Source of the DNA: JBBWZH01 sp035544115
GTDB lineage: Bacteria; Actinomycetota; Actinomycetes; Mycobacteriales; CADCTP01
Length of the DNA: 64,000 nucleotides
Assembly: GCA_963714145.1 (NCBI GenBank)
Contig: OY970235.1
Span: 3,720,001-3,784,000 of the forward strand
Direction of reading: 5' to 3'
The translations under genes were made by a program, and so were the position numbers. Positions 44,550 to 52,303 of this stretch are shown here, in pieces; position 1 is the first letter of the stretch, and each line of letters begins with the position of its first letter. The notes beneath the pieces are model-generated. The model saw only the letters and a program-made list of their open reading frames with translations. It searched no databases and was not told where the DNA came from.

Positions 44550-45301
44550 TCACCGCGCAGCAGGCTGCGGTAGAGCTGCTGCAACTCGTGACCCGGTTCG
44601 ACGCCGAGCTGTTCGGCCAGGGTGAGCCGCGCCTCGTGATAGACGGTCAGCGCCTCCGCGGTCCGCGACGTCTGGCCGAGCACCAGCAGCAGCAGCGCCC
44701 ACAGCCGTTCCCGCAGTGGTTCCTTGACGATCATCCGCTTGAGCTCCGGGACCAGCCCGCGGACGTCGCCGAGCAGCAGCCGGGTGCGCATCAGCTCCTC
44801 GACCACCTCGTGCCTCATCTCGTTCAGCCGGGCCCGCTCGGCCTCGGCGACCGGGCCGGTCGCGCCGAGCAGCACCGGCCCACGCCAGAGCTGGAGCGCC
44901 GCGTCGAACGCGGCCGCGGCCGCGGCCAGGTCGCCCCGGCCGGCCGCCACCCGGCCCTGCCGGACGTGGTCCTCGAACCGGGTCACGTCCACGCTCTGCC
45001 GCCGCACCGCGAGCACGTACCCGGGACGGTTGGAGCGCAGCACCTCGCCGCCGGCGACCTCCTTCAGCGCACCGCGGAGCCGGCCGACATAGGTGTGCAC
45101 GAGGTTCTCCACGCTGGTCGGCTGCCGCTCGCCCCACACCTCCCGGGCGATCTCCCGCACCGACATCACCTGCCCGGCCCGGAATGCCAGCACCGCGAGC
45201 ACCTCGCGCTGCCGGGCCGGGCCGACATATACCTCCTGGTCGCCCCACCAGGCGGCCACCGGGCCTAACAACCCGATGTAGGGCCAGTTTTCCAGCTGCA
45301 C
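44522..45301 (-). CDS. SARP-family transcriptional activator
   Basis: A 259-residue small SARP: winged helix at residues 1-100 (IGLLGPVAAWWGDQEVYV, VMSVREIAREVWGERQP, SNRPGYVLAVRR) and activation domain about 105-250 (VDVTRFEDHVRQGRVAAGRG, AFDAALQLWRGPVLLG, AEALTVYHEARLTLAEQLG). GTG at 45301 follows GGAGGG by 6 bases. It sits between an EEP gene remnant area and a secreted-protein gene; its targets are unknown. It replaced the front of a UbiA gene, the 3' end of which follows directly, so it may be a recent arrival. Confidence 0.87.
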   Translation of the reverse strand: MQLENWPYIGLLGPVAAWWGDQEVYVGPARQREVLAVLAFRAGQVMSVREIAREVWGERQPTSVENLVHTYVGRLRGALKEVAGGEVLRSNRPGYVLAVRRQSVDVTRFEDHVRQGRVAAGRGDLAAAAAAFDAALQLWRGPVLLGATGPVAEAERARLNEMRHEVVEELMRTRLLLGDVRGLVPELKRMIVKEPLRERLWALLLLVLGQTSRTAEALTVYHEARLTLAEQLGVEPGHELQQLYRSLLRGEPMTTAAPW

Positions 45302-45773
45302 GGATCACCCTCCGACGATCGGCCGGTACCCGGATATCCCGTCGCGGTCGCGGTGCGACGCGACGGCACCATTCAATGGACCGCACTCGCCGAATGCTTC
45401 GTCAGCTCGGGCGCCGCCGGAGCGAAATGTGCCCGGCGCCAGATTTCGGTGGTGGGCCGGCGGGAAACGCCAGTTCGGAGCGGCCAGGCGCAGGTGCTGG
45501 CGGCCGGAGGCCCGCGGATGGCACAAGAAGGCACGGTGATGTGGTTTCTGGGCCGAAGCGGGCAGATGCTTCGAGTGTGTACCGCTGACGTTGATTAGCC
45601 AAGACGCCCAACCCAGATCCCCCAGACACCAACCCAACCTGTATCGAACTTGCCTCACCCGGGCTCTCGTGTCCTCAGCCGTCCGGCGAATTGCGCGGCA
45701 GACGGTGGCATCGGGGCTCTGGGCGTGGCGGCGCCGCCCGCCGGGGGGTCGGCGGGCGGCGTCGGGGGGTGGG
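45302..45773. other. intergenic region, no convincing gene
   Basis: About 470 bp, slightly less GC-rich than the flanks. It contains the terminator hairpin of the upstream secreted-protein gene (45732-45761) and presumably the promoter of the SARP gene. An open frame at 45353-45598 has no ribosome binding site and mixed third positions. A stretch near 45560-45600 resembles a weak minus-strand promoter (TTGGCT, 15 bases, TACACA). Confidence 0.55.
45732..45761 (-). terminator. hairpin terminator behind the secreted protein gene
   Basis: An 11-bp stem CGCCGCCCGCC / GGCGGGCGGCG with an 8-base loop, 13 bases behind the stop at 45774. Confidence 0.7.
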
Positions 45774-46526
45774 TCAGAGGGCTTGGATCGTCGGCAGTAC
45801 GGCTCGGGCCATGGCCCAGCTGGTGCGGGCAGCGGCTTCGCGCTGGGCGAGCGAGAGGCTGGGTTCCGCGCCGCTCGTGTCACCGTTGTACGCGGTGCAG
45901 CTCCATTGGGTGCGGCCTTCCTGGATGAAGCCGTGGCAGCTCGGGGCCATCACCGAGAGGGTCTGCTGGTTGCCCCCCAGCAGGATCGGGGTGATGCCGG
46001 TGTTGCTCAGGCCGGTGCGGGCACGCACGATCAGCACGATCGGGCCGACGAAGTCGAGCGTGAAGCCGAGCTGGTCCAGCGACGGCTTGTCGGTCACGGC
46101 GCTCTGCAGGCTGTTGATCAGGGTCAGGCAGCTGGTCGCGCCCAGCGCGAACGCCTGCTTGTTGTCCGTGGTCAGCGCCTCGAAGCTGTCGAAGTCGATG
46201 ACCACCTCCTGGGCGCAGGCCCGGGCCTGGGCCGTTGCGATGGCGTCGATGTGGTTGATGATGTCGGTCCGGGCGCTGTTGATCGCGGCGAGAATCTGGT
46301 TCGTCGCGGCCTGCCCGGACGAGCCGCCACTGGTGAACGCCTTGTAGATGTCGTAGGCGCCCTTGATGATCGCGATGATCGTGGCCGGGTCGACGGCCGG
46401 CCTGACCACGGTGTCCGAGCTGGCCGGGCGCGGGCCGGCCGCCTGGGCCGAGGCCGGGGCCGCGCCGAGTCCCAGCGAGACGGTGACGAGTACGGCGACA
46501 ACGAGACCGATAACCCTCTTTTTCAC
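45774..46526 (-). CDS. secreted protein of unknown function
   Basis: A 250-residue exported protein: signal peptide MKKRVIGLVVAVLVTVSLGL ending at ASAQAAG. The mature part is mainly alpha-helical (ATIIAIIKGAYDIYKAF, AATNQILAAINSARTDII, AIATAQARACAQEVVIDF) followed by a more beta-type segment with two further cysteines (APSCHGFIQ, WSCTAYNGD). I recognise no family. The GTG at 46526 has no clear ribosome binding site. Single gene with its own terminator. Confidence 0.8.
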   Translation of the reverse strand: MKKRVIGLVVAVLVTVSLGLGAAPASAQAAGPRPASSDTVVRPAVDPATIIAIIKGAYDIYKAFTSGGSSGQAATNQILAAINSARTDIINHIDAIATAQARACAQEVVIDFDSFEALTTDNKQAFALGATSCLTLINSLQSAVTDKPSLDQLGFTLDFVGPIVLIVRARTGLSNTGITPILLGGNQQTLSVMAPSCHGFIQEGRTQWSCTAYNGDTSGAEPSLSLAQREAAARTSWAMARAVLPTIQAL

Positions 46527-46601
46527 GCCGAAAACGTAACCGACCCCGCTGGACGCCGATTGGACACAGACTGGACCCGAAGGGAGCCCTCGGCGTGGGC
46601 C

Positions 46602-49600
46602 TCAGCCGGCCGCCAGCTGCTCGGCGAGGGCCTCCACCGGAGCCAGCAGCACGTCCTCCGTGGGCACCGCCTGCAGCCGATCCGCCACGAAGGACGGCCT
46701 GGTCTCGGTCACCGCCGCGACGATGTCCGCCATCCGGTCGCCGACCGAGTTCATCGCGGCCACCAGCTCGTCCGCGGAGCAGTAGTCGCGCAGCCGGACA
46801 TGAACCAGGGCGAGGTGGCTCACCTCGCCCGCGTCCTGCTCCGGGATCACCAGCACCACCCGGCTGTCCAGCCGGCCGCGGAGCAGCCGCGGCATGCGCA
46901 GGTCGGCGACCCGCCGCTTGGAGCCCACCAGCGGCGTCGGCTGGTCGGCCCGGCTCGCCAGGCCGGCCGCCACCCCGGTCTTCTGCACCACCTCGATGGT
47001 GGGGCCCGCGTCGGCGCCGCGGACCCGGTACCGGGTCACCCCGGTGACCTGCTCGACCAGCCGGGAGTGCGCCCGGATCACCCGCAGCACCGGCAACTGC
47101 AGGCTGTTGCGGTCCAGCCCGGCGGCCAGCATCGCGTCCACGATGTCGTTCTCGTACAGGTCGACGTCGTCCCGGGAGGTGCCGACGGTGACGGTCTTGG
47201 CCTGGTGCTTGACCGAGTCGATGGGCCGGCCGAGCTCGTCGATGGCGCGGGTCAGCAGGGCCCGGGCCAGGCTCACCGGCTCGGCCGCCTGCTCCGGGAA
47301 GACCCCGCCGCCCAGGCCGCCGTGGCGCGGCTGCAGCACGAGCTGGGCCAGGTTCAGCGCCGCCTGGCTGGTCAGCACGCCGCGCAGGTCGCCCCGGACG
47401 GTGGCTTCCAGCACCCCGGCGACCGGGATCAGGACCTCCAGCGGCAGTTCGGCCGAGGGCAGCAGGCCATGGTCGACGGCCCGCTCCAGCTCGGCCAACG
47501 CCGCCCGGGGCTGCTCCGCGGCCCGGTCGATGCTCAGCGCCGCGTGGTAGGCGAACAGGTGGCCGGCCGCCGTCGTGAGGATCCACATCAGGTCCCCGAT
47601 GGTCGGCGGCAGCCCGATGACGATGTCCGCGGGCCACATGTGCTCGGTGTTCTCATCGCACAGCACGACCGGCCGGTTGCCGTGCGCGGTCAGGATCTCG
47701 ACCTCCTTGACCAGGTCCGAGACCTGACCGGGCGGCGCGCCGGCCACGCAGACCAGCACCAGCGCCTCGGCGGACAGGTCGATGTGCTTCTTGTCCTCCA
47801 CCGCGTCGGTCGAGATGCTCTTGTAGCAGAGTTCGGAGAGCTTGATCCGGATCTCCGCGGCGGCGACCCGGTTGGGGCCGGAGCCGACCACCGCCCAGTA
47901 CGGGTACCGGGTGGCCACCGCGGCGGCGGCCGCGGCGAGCTGCCCCTCCCGCGTCGCTCGCAGCGCGACCAGCTGGTCCGGGATGCGCCGCAGCGCCTCG
48001 AGCAGGCTGGCCTCGCGCTGCGGCGTCAGCGCCCCGAGTTCGCGCGCGAGTTCCACGCCGAGCAGGCAACCCCCGGCGATCTGCGCGTAGAACGCCTTGG
48101 TCGAGGCCACCGACATCTCCACGTCCCGGCCGTCGGACGTGTAGAGCACGCCGTGACTCTTCATGGCCAGGTCGCTGTCCCGCCGGTTGACGATCGAGAT
48201 GATCGTCGCGCCGCGTTCCCGGGCCAGGTCGACGCTGCGGTTGGTGTCGGTGGTGGTGCCCGACTGGCTCACCGCGACAACGCACAGGTCGGACATGTCC
48301 CGCCGCAGCCGCCAGGCCGAGAACTCGCTGGCCGGCTGGGCCCCCACGGTGAGGCTGTCGCCGACGAGCGACTGGATGAGCTGGGCGATCCCCTGGCAGG
48401 CGACGGCGGCGGTGCCCTGCCCGATGGCGATGACCTCACGGATCTGGCCGCCGCGGACCCGGTCCCGGACCGCCGCGGGCAGTGACGACTCGGGCAGCAC
48501 CGCGATCGGGCCGGCCGGCCCGTCCTGGATCCGCCCGCGCAGCGTCTTCCGGAACGAGGACGGCGCCTCGTAGATCTCCTTCTGCAGGTAGTGCTGGGCG
48601 GATCCGAGCGCGAGGTCGCGGGTGGTCACCTCGGCCACCCGGACCTCGGCCGGCTCGACCGGCCGGGCCACCCCGTCACCGTCCAGCCGTCGCAGCCCGG
48701 CCAGCGTGCCCGACCCGGCCGCGACCAGCCTGATCACGGTGCCCGCCCGGCCGGCGCCGGGCGCGGCCGCGCCGCCCACCCGCAGGTACTCCCGGGTGCT
48801 GGCGACCAGCCCGTACACCTCGCTGGCGACGACGAAGCCGGCCGGCCCGAGGCCGACGAACAGCGACTGGCCGCTGCCCTTCACCGCGAGCAGCAGCTCG
48901 CGGTCGGCGGTGTCCGGCTGCGCCGCGATGGCCATCGAACCGGCGAAGTCGGCCAGGCAGGCGCCCATCGCCTGCCCCGGGTCGTCCCCCGCGGCCAGCC
49001 GCTGGCCCAGCAGCGCCGGGATGACCTTCGCGTCGGTCGAGATCCCGGACTCCGACGGCTGGTACCTGGCCCGCTCCAGCAGCGCCGTGTAGTTGTCGAT
49101 GTCGCCGTTGAGGGTGACCACCGCGAACGGCTCGTCGTCGGCGCCGCGGCCGCGGCTGTCGACCGGGTGCGCGTTCGCCTCGCTGATCCGGCCGACGCTG
49201 GCCCAGCGGGTGTGCGACAGCACCGTGACGGCCGCCGACGGCAGCGCGAGCACCTCGTGCAGCTCGCCGTCCCGCTGGATCGCATGGCGCAGCGCGGCGA
49301 CATTGTCACCCAGCTTGCCGACGACGGCGGCGTGCTTGTAGGCGAAGCAGGCACCGGTCGTGGTCAGCACGGCCGCCCCGCCGCGGAACTCCGGGTCGGC
49401 CCGGTCGGCGAAGCGCCCGGCCAGCGCGGCCCGATCGGCCCCGTCCAGCCGGATCCAGACGGTGATCCCGGCCGAGTCACGGCCGCGTACCTCCAGCCGG
49501 TCGACGGCGGCCAGCACGGTCTCGATCGCGACGTACGACACGGCCGAGCGGCGGGTGGGTTCGCCGGGGGCGAGCGCCCGGGCCCGCGCGGCGATCTCGA

Positions 49601-50003
49601 CCCGGTCGTGCAGCACGGCGTAGAGCCGGTCGCCGAGCTGCCGCAGCCCCAGCTGGACCACCTCGGTGGTCTCGGCCGACCAGCCGAGCGCGGTCGCCGC
49701 GTCCACCTTGGCGTCCAGCTCGCCGGCCCAGGCCGACAACGCGGTGCCGGCGGCGGCCACGGCGGCCCGGACCGACCCGTCCCGGCACAGGGTCGCGACC
49801 GCCGCCTGGCTCTGCAGCACCCGCAACGCCGTCTCGGTGCGCTCGAGCAGCCCGGCGATCAGCTTCTCGGTGCCGGCCGGATCCGGCGCGACCGCCGCGG
49901 CGGGCCCGGGCGGCTCCGGCAGCAGGGCCGGCAGGTCCACCGGGTCCGGCGCCTGGTCGCTCGCACCGCCGTAGACCGGCAGCGCCGCCACGATGCCACA
50001 CAC
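46602..50003 (-). CDS. enlarged GlmS-like glutamine amidotransferase/SIS-domain protein
   Basis: A 1,133-residue relative of glucosamine-6-phosphate synthase (E. coli GlmS has 609). GTG start followed at once by Cys2 in VCGIVAALP, so the N-terminal nucleophile of a class II glutaminase is present. RGRDSAGITV, SHTRWASVG and LNGDIDNYTALLE match GlmS glutaminase motifs. Between Cys2 and RGRDSAG, however, there are about 145 extra residues, mostly helical. SIS sugar-phosphate domains follow (VAVSQSGTTTDTNRSVDLAR; VGSGPNRVAAAEIRIKLSEL). The usual ELKHGP of GlmS is replaced by EDKKHIDLSAEA, and about 200 extra residues follow. It may be an amidotransferase for an unusual sugar or a regulator. GAAGGGGG precedes the start. 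Confidence 0.83.
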   Translation of the reverse strand: MCGIVAALPVYGGASDQAPDPVDLPALLPEPPGPAAAVAPDPAGTEKLIAGLLERTETALRVLQSQAAVATLCRDGSVRAAVAAAGTALSAWAGELDAKVDAATALGWSAETTEVVQLGLRQLGDRLYAVLHDRVEIAARARALAPGEPTRRSAVSYVAIETVLAAVDRLEVRGRDSAGITVWIRLDGADRAALAGRFADRADPEFRGGAAVLTTTGACFAYKHAAVVGKLGDNVAALRHAIQRDGELHEVLALPSAAVTVLSHTRWASVGRISEANAHPVDSRGRGADDEPFAVVTLNGDIDNYTALLERARYQPSESGISTDAKVIPALLGQRLAAGDDPGQAMGACLADFAGSMAIAAQPDTADRELLLAVKGSGQSLFVGLGPAGFVVASEVYGLVASTREYLRVGGAAAPGAGRAGTVIRLVAAGSGTLAGLRRLDGDGVARPVEPAEVRVAEVTTRDLALGSAQHYLQKEIYEAPSSFRKTLRGRIQDGPAGPIAVLPESSLPAAVRDRVRGGQIREVIAIGQGTAAVACQGIAQLIQSLVGDSLTVGAQPASEFSAWRLRRDMSDLCVVAVSQSGTTTDTNRSVDLARERGATIISIVNRRDSDLAMKSHGVLYTSDGRDVEMSVASTKAFYAQIAGGCLLGVELARELGALTPQREASLLEALRRIPDQLVALRATREGQLAAAAAAVATRYPYWAVVGSGPNRVAAAEIRIKLSELCYKSISTDAVEDKKHIDLSAEALVLVCVAGAPPGQVSDLVKEVEILTAHGNRPVVLCDENTEHMWPADIVIGLPPTIGDLMWILTTAAGHLFAYHAALSIDRAAEQPRAALAELERAVDHGLLPSAELPLEVLIPVAGVLEATVRGDLRGVLTSQAALNLAQLVLQPRHGGLGGGVFPEQAAEPVSLARALLTRAIDELGRPIDSVKHQAKTVTVGTSRDDVDLYENDIVDAMLAAGLDRNSLQLPVLRVIRAHSRLVEQVTGVTRYRVRGADAGPTIEVVQKTGVAAGLASRADQPTPLVGSKRRVADLRMPRLLRGRLDSRVVLVIPEQDAGEVSHLALVHVRLRDYCSADELVAAMNSVGDRMADIVAAVTETRPSFVADRLQAVPTEDVLLAPVEALAEQLAAG

Positions 50004-50265
50004 GTGTTGTGCCCCCTTCTCCGGCCGCGGCCCGAGCCCGCAGCCAACCTGGCCGGCGGCAGCAGGGGGCCGCCGCAGCGCGATCCCCCGCGTCCGCCCG
50101 ATCCGCGAACATCTGCCAGACCAACCTACCGAGAGCGCCGGACGCCCACGGCAACGACGCCGCACCGGTCCCGAAAAGGCGGCGCCAGTGCCCCGTAGCG
50201 GCAACGGTGCGACCTGCTCGCCCGGATCCTCCCGGTCTGCGCTTGTCACGGCGGCGGTGCGGTGG

Positions 50266-50973
50266 CTATCGGCCGGTCGTGGCGGCGGCGGCCTCGTCGG
50301 CCACGACAGTGCCGTCCCGGAGCCGGATCACCCGGTCGGCGAGTTCCATGATGGTCGGGTCGTGGGTGGCGACGATGCCGGTCATGCCCTCGGCCCGGAT
50401 CACCGCGCGGAGCAGCACCATGACGTCCTGGCCGGTCTGCTGGTCGAGCTGGCCGGTGGGCTCGTCGGCGATCAGCAGCTGGGGTCGGTTGGCCAGGGCC
50501 CGGGCGATCGCCACCCGCTGCTGCTGGCCGCCGGACAGCTCGTGCGGGCGCTGCGCGGCGTGCCCGCCGAGGCCGACCAGCTCCAGCAGCAGCCGGGCCC
50601 GGTCCTCCCGCTCGGCCGGCGGGGTCCGGCGCAGCCGCAGCGGCAGCCCGACGTTCTCGGCCGCGGAGAGCACCGGCAGCAGGCCGAAGGTCTGGAAGAC
50701 GAAGCCGATCACGTCCCGGCGCAGCTCGGCCAGGCCGGCCTCGCCCAGCGCGGTGACCTCGCGGCCGGCGACCAGCACCCGGCCGGTGTCCGGGCGGTCC
50801 AGGCCGCCGATCGCGTTCAGCAGCGTGGTCTTGCCCGACCCGGACGGCCCGACCACCGCCACCAGCTGGCCGGCCGGCACGGTGAAGCTGGCGTCCCGCA
50901 GCGCGGTCACCGGCCCGGCGCCGGAGCGGTAGCTGCGGCCGACGCCGTCCACCGTCACCATCGGCGCCGTCAC
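50266..50973 (-). CDS. ABC transporter ATP-binding protein (MacB/LolD type)
   Basis: A 235-residue ATPase: Walker A VVGPSGSGKTTLLN, Q-loop VFQTFGLLPVLSAAENV, signature LSGGQQQRVAIARA, Walker B LLIADEPTGQLD and H-loop VATHDPTIME. This is the class that pairs with FtsX-like permeases. The GTG at 50973 overlaps the stop of the upstream ATPase gene (GTGA); ATG at 50961 is a possible alternative. With the second ATPase and the permease it forms an exporter operon. Confidence 0.9.
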   Translation of the reverse strand: MTAPMVTVDGVGRSYRSGAGPVTALRDASFTVPAGQLVAVVGPSGSGKTTLLNAIGGLDRPDTGRVLVAGREVTALGEAGLAELRRDVIGFVFQTFGLLPVLSAAENVGLPLRLRRTPPAEREDRARLLLELVGLGGHAAQRPHELSGGQQQRVAIARALANRPQLLIADEPTGQLDQQTGQDVMVLLRAVIRAEGMTGIVATHDPTIMELADRVIRLRDGTVVADEAAAATTGR

Positions 50974-52202
50974 GATGGGTCCCGGCCCGCCGCCGCGGCC
51001 CGCTCCTCCGGGTCCGAGCCGTCCCGATCGTCCGAGCCGTCCCGATCGTCCGAGCCGTCCCGATCGTCCGGGCCGTCCCGATCGTCCGGGCCGTCCCGAT
51101 CGTCCGGGCCGTCCCGATCGTCCGGGCCGTCCCGGCCGACCGGAGTGTCCGAGCCGAGCGCACGGTCCGGACCGAGCGCGGGGTCCGGCGTAGGGCCGGT
51201 GGGCGGGGTGGTGCCGGGCCAGACGCCGATGTGGTCGGTCTCCAGCGCGAGCCGGACCCGGTCGGCGAGCGCCAGCTGCTCGATGTAGTCGCGGGGCAGC
51301 TGCAGCCGGCCGGCCCGGTCCAGCACCGCGTACTCCTGCGCCACCAGCGACTGCCGGCCGTGTTCGTCGGTCTCGGTCCGGCGCAGCGTCTCGGAGCTGG
51401 TGCGGCCGTCCCGGATCGCGATCGTGCGCTGCACCCGGTCGGCCACGGTGGGGTCGTGCGTCACCACCACCACGGTCACGCCGAGTTCGGCGTTGGCCCG
51501 GTTCAGCGCGTCGAACACCTGCCCGGCGGTGCCGGTGTCCAGCTCGCCGGTGGGTTCGTCGGCGAACAGCACCTGCGGCGCGTTGGCCAGCGCCACCGCG
51601 ATCGCGGTCCGCTGCTGCTCGCCGCCGGACAGCTGCCCGGGCCGCCGGCCGGCGCAGTGGCCGATGCCGAGCAGGTCGAGCAGCTCGGCGGCCCGGGCCC
51701 GGCGGGCCCGCCGGCCGGCGCCCGCGAACGCCATCGGCAGCACCACGTTCTCGGTCGCGGTCAGGTACGGCAGCAGGTTCCGGCCGGCCTGCTGCCAGAC
51801 GAAGCCGACCGCCACGCGCCGGTACCGCAGCCGGTCGGCCGCGGACATCCGCAGCAGGTCCCACTCGCCGACCCGGGCCCGGCCGGCGGTCGGCACGTCC
51901 AGCCCGGACAGGATGTTCAGCAGGGTGGACTTGCCGGAGCCGGACGCCCCCACCACCGCGACCAGCTCACCGCGGCGGACCAGCAGGTCCAGACCCTGCA
52001 GCGCCTGCACCTCGATCCGCTCCACCTGGTAGATCCGGACCAGGTTGTCGCACACGATCAACGCGTCCGCGCCGAACTCGGCCGGCCCGGCCCGGGCCTG
52101 CCGCTCCAGCTGGTCCAGCCGCACGCCGTGGGCCCGCTCGGGGTCGCTACTTCCGGACGGGCCGGCCGGCGTCCCGGTGGCCGGCGCTGCCGGCTCGCTC
52201 AT
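50970..52202 (-). CDS. ABC transporter ATP-binding protein with AbrB-like and acidic repeat tail
   Basis: A 410-residue ATPase. Residues 1-50 are a Pro/Ala-rich lead. The ATPase domain has VVGASGSGKSTLLN (Walker A), FVWQQAGRNLLPYLTATENV (Q-loop), LSGGEQQRTAIAVA (signature) and LFADEPTGELD (Walker B). Residues about 285-330 (EYAVLDRAGRLQLPRDYIEQ ... LALETDHIGVWPG) resemble an AbrB/SpoVT swapped-hairpin domain, seen in other actinobacterial ATPases of this sort. The tail contains seven copies of a six-residue DGPDDR/DGSDDR unit. ATG at 52202 follows AGGGG. It is the middle gene of the exporter operon. Confidence 0.87.
   Translation of the reverse strand: MSEPAAPATGTPAGPSGSSDPERAHGVRLDQLERQARAGPAEFGADALIVCDNLVRIYQVERIEVQALQGLDLLVRRGELVAVVGASGSGKSTLLNILSGLDVPTAGRARVGEWDLLRMSAADRLRYRRVAVGFVWQQAGRNLLPYLTATENVVLPMAFAGAGRRARRARAAELLDLLGIGHCAGRRPGQLSGGEQQRTAIAVALANAPQVLFADEPTGELDTGTAGQVFDALNRANAELGVTVVVVTHDPTVADRVQRTIAIRDGRTSSETLRRTETDEHGRQSLVAQEYAVLDRAGRLQLPRDYIEQLALADRVRLALETDHIGVWPGTTPPTGPTPDPALGPDRALGSDTPVGRDGPDDRDGPDDRDGPDDRDGPDDRDGSDDRDGSDDRDGSDPEERAAAAGRDPS
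51012..51138. repeat. 18-bp tandem repeat encoding an acidic tail
   Basis: Seven copies of an 18-bp unit (plus strand gtccgagccgtcccgatc; from the fourth copy gtccgggccgtcccgatc), in frame, encoding Asp-rich DGPDDR/DGSDDR at the end of the ATPase gene. Copy number is likely to vary between strains. Confidence 0.85.
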
Positions 52203-52303
52203 CGCTGTTCCCCTGCCTTCCGGTCCCCTGCCTTCCGGTCCCCCGTCAGCTGGACGCCCATCATCCGGACGCCCGTCGGCTGGTCCCCACCATCCGGTCC
52301 CCG

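Noticed and set aside
45353..45598. 81-residue reading frame on the plus strand
   Set aside because: No ribosome binding site, mixed third positions and no recognisable sequence.
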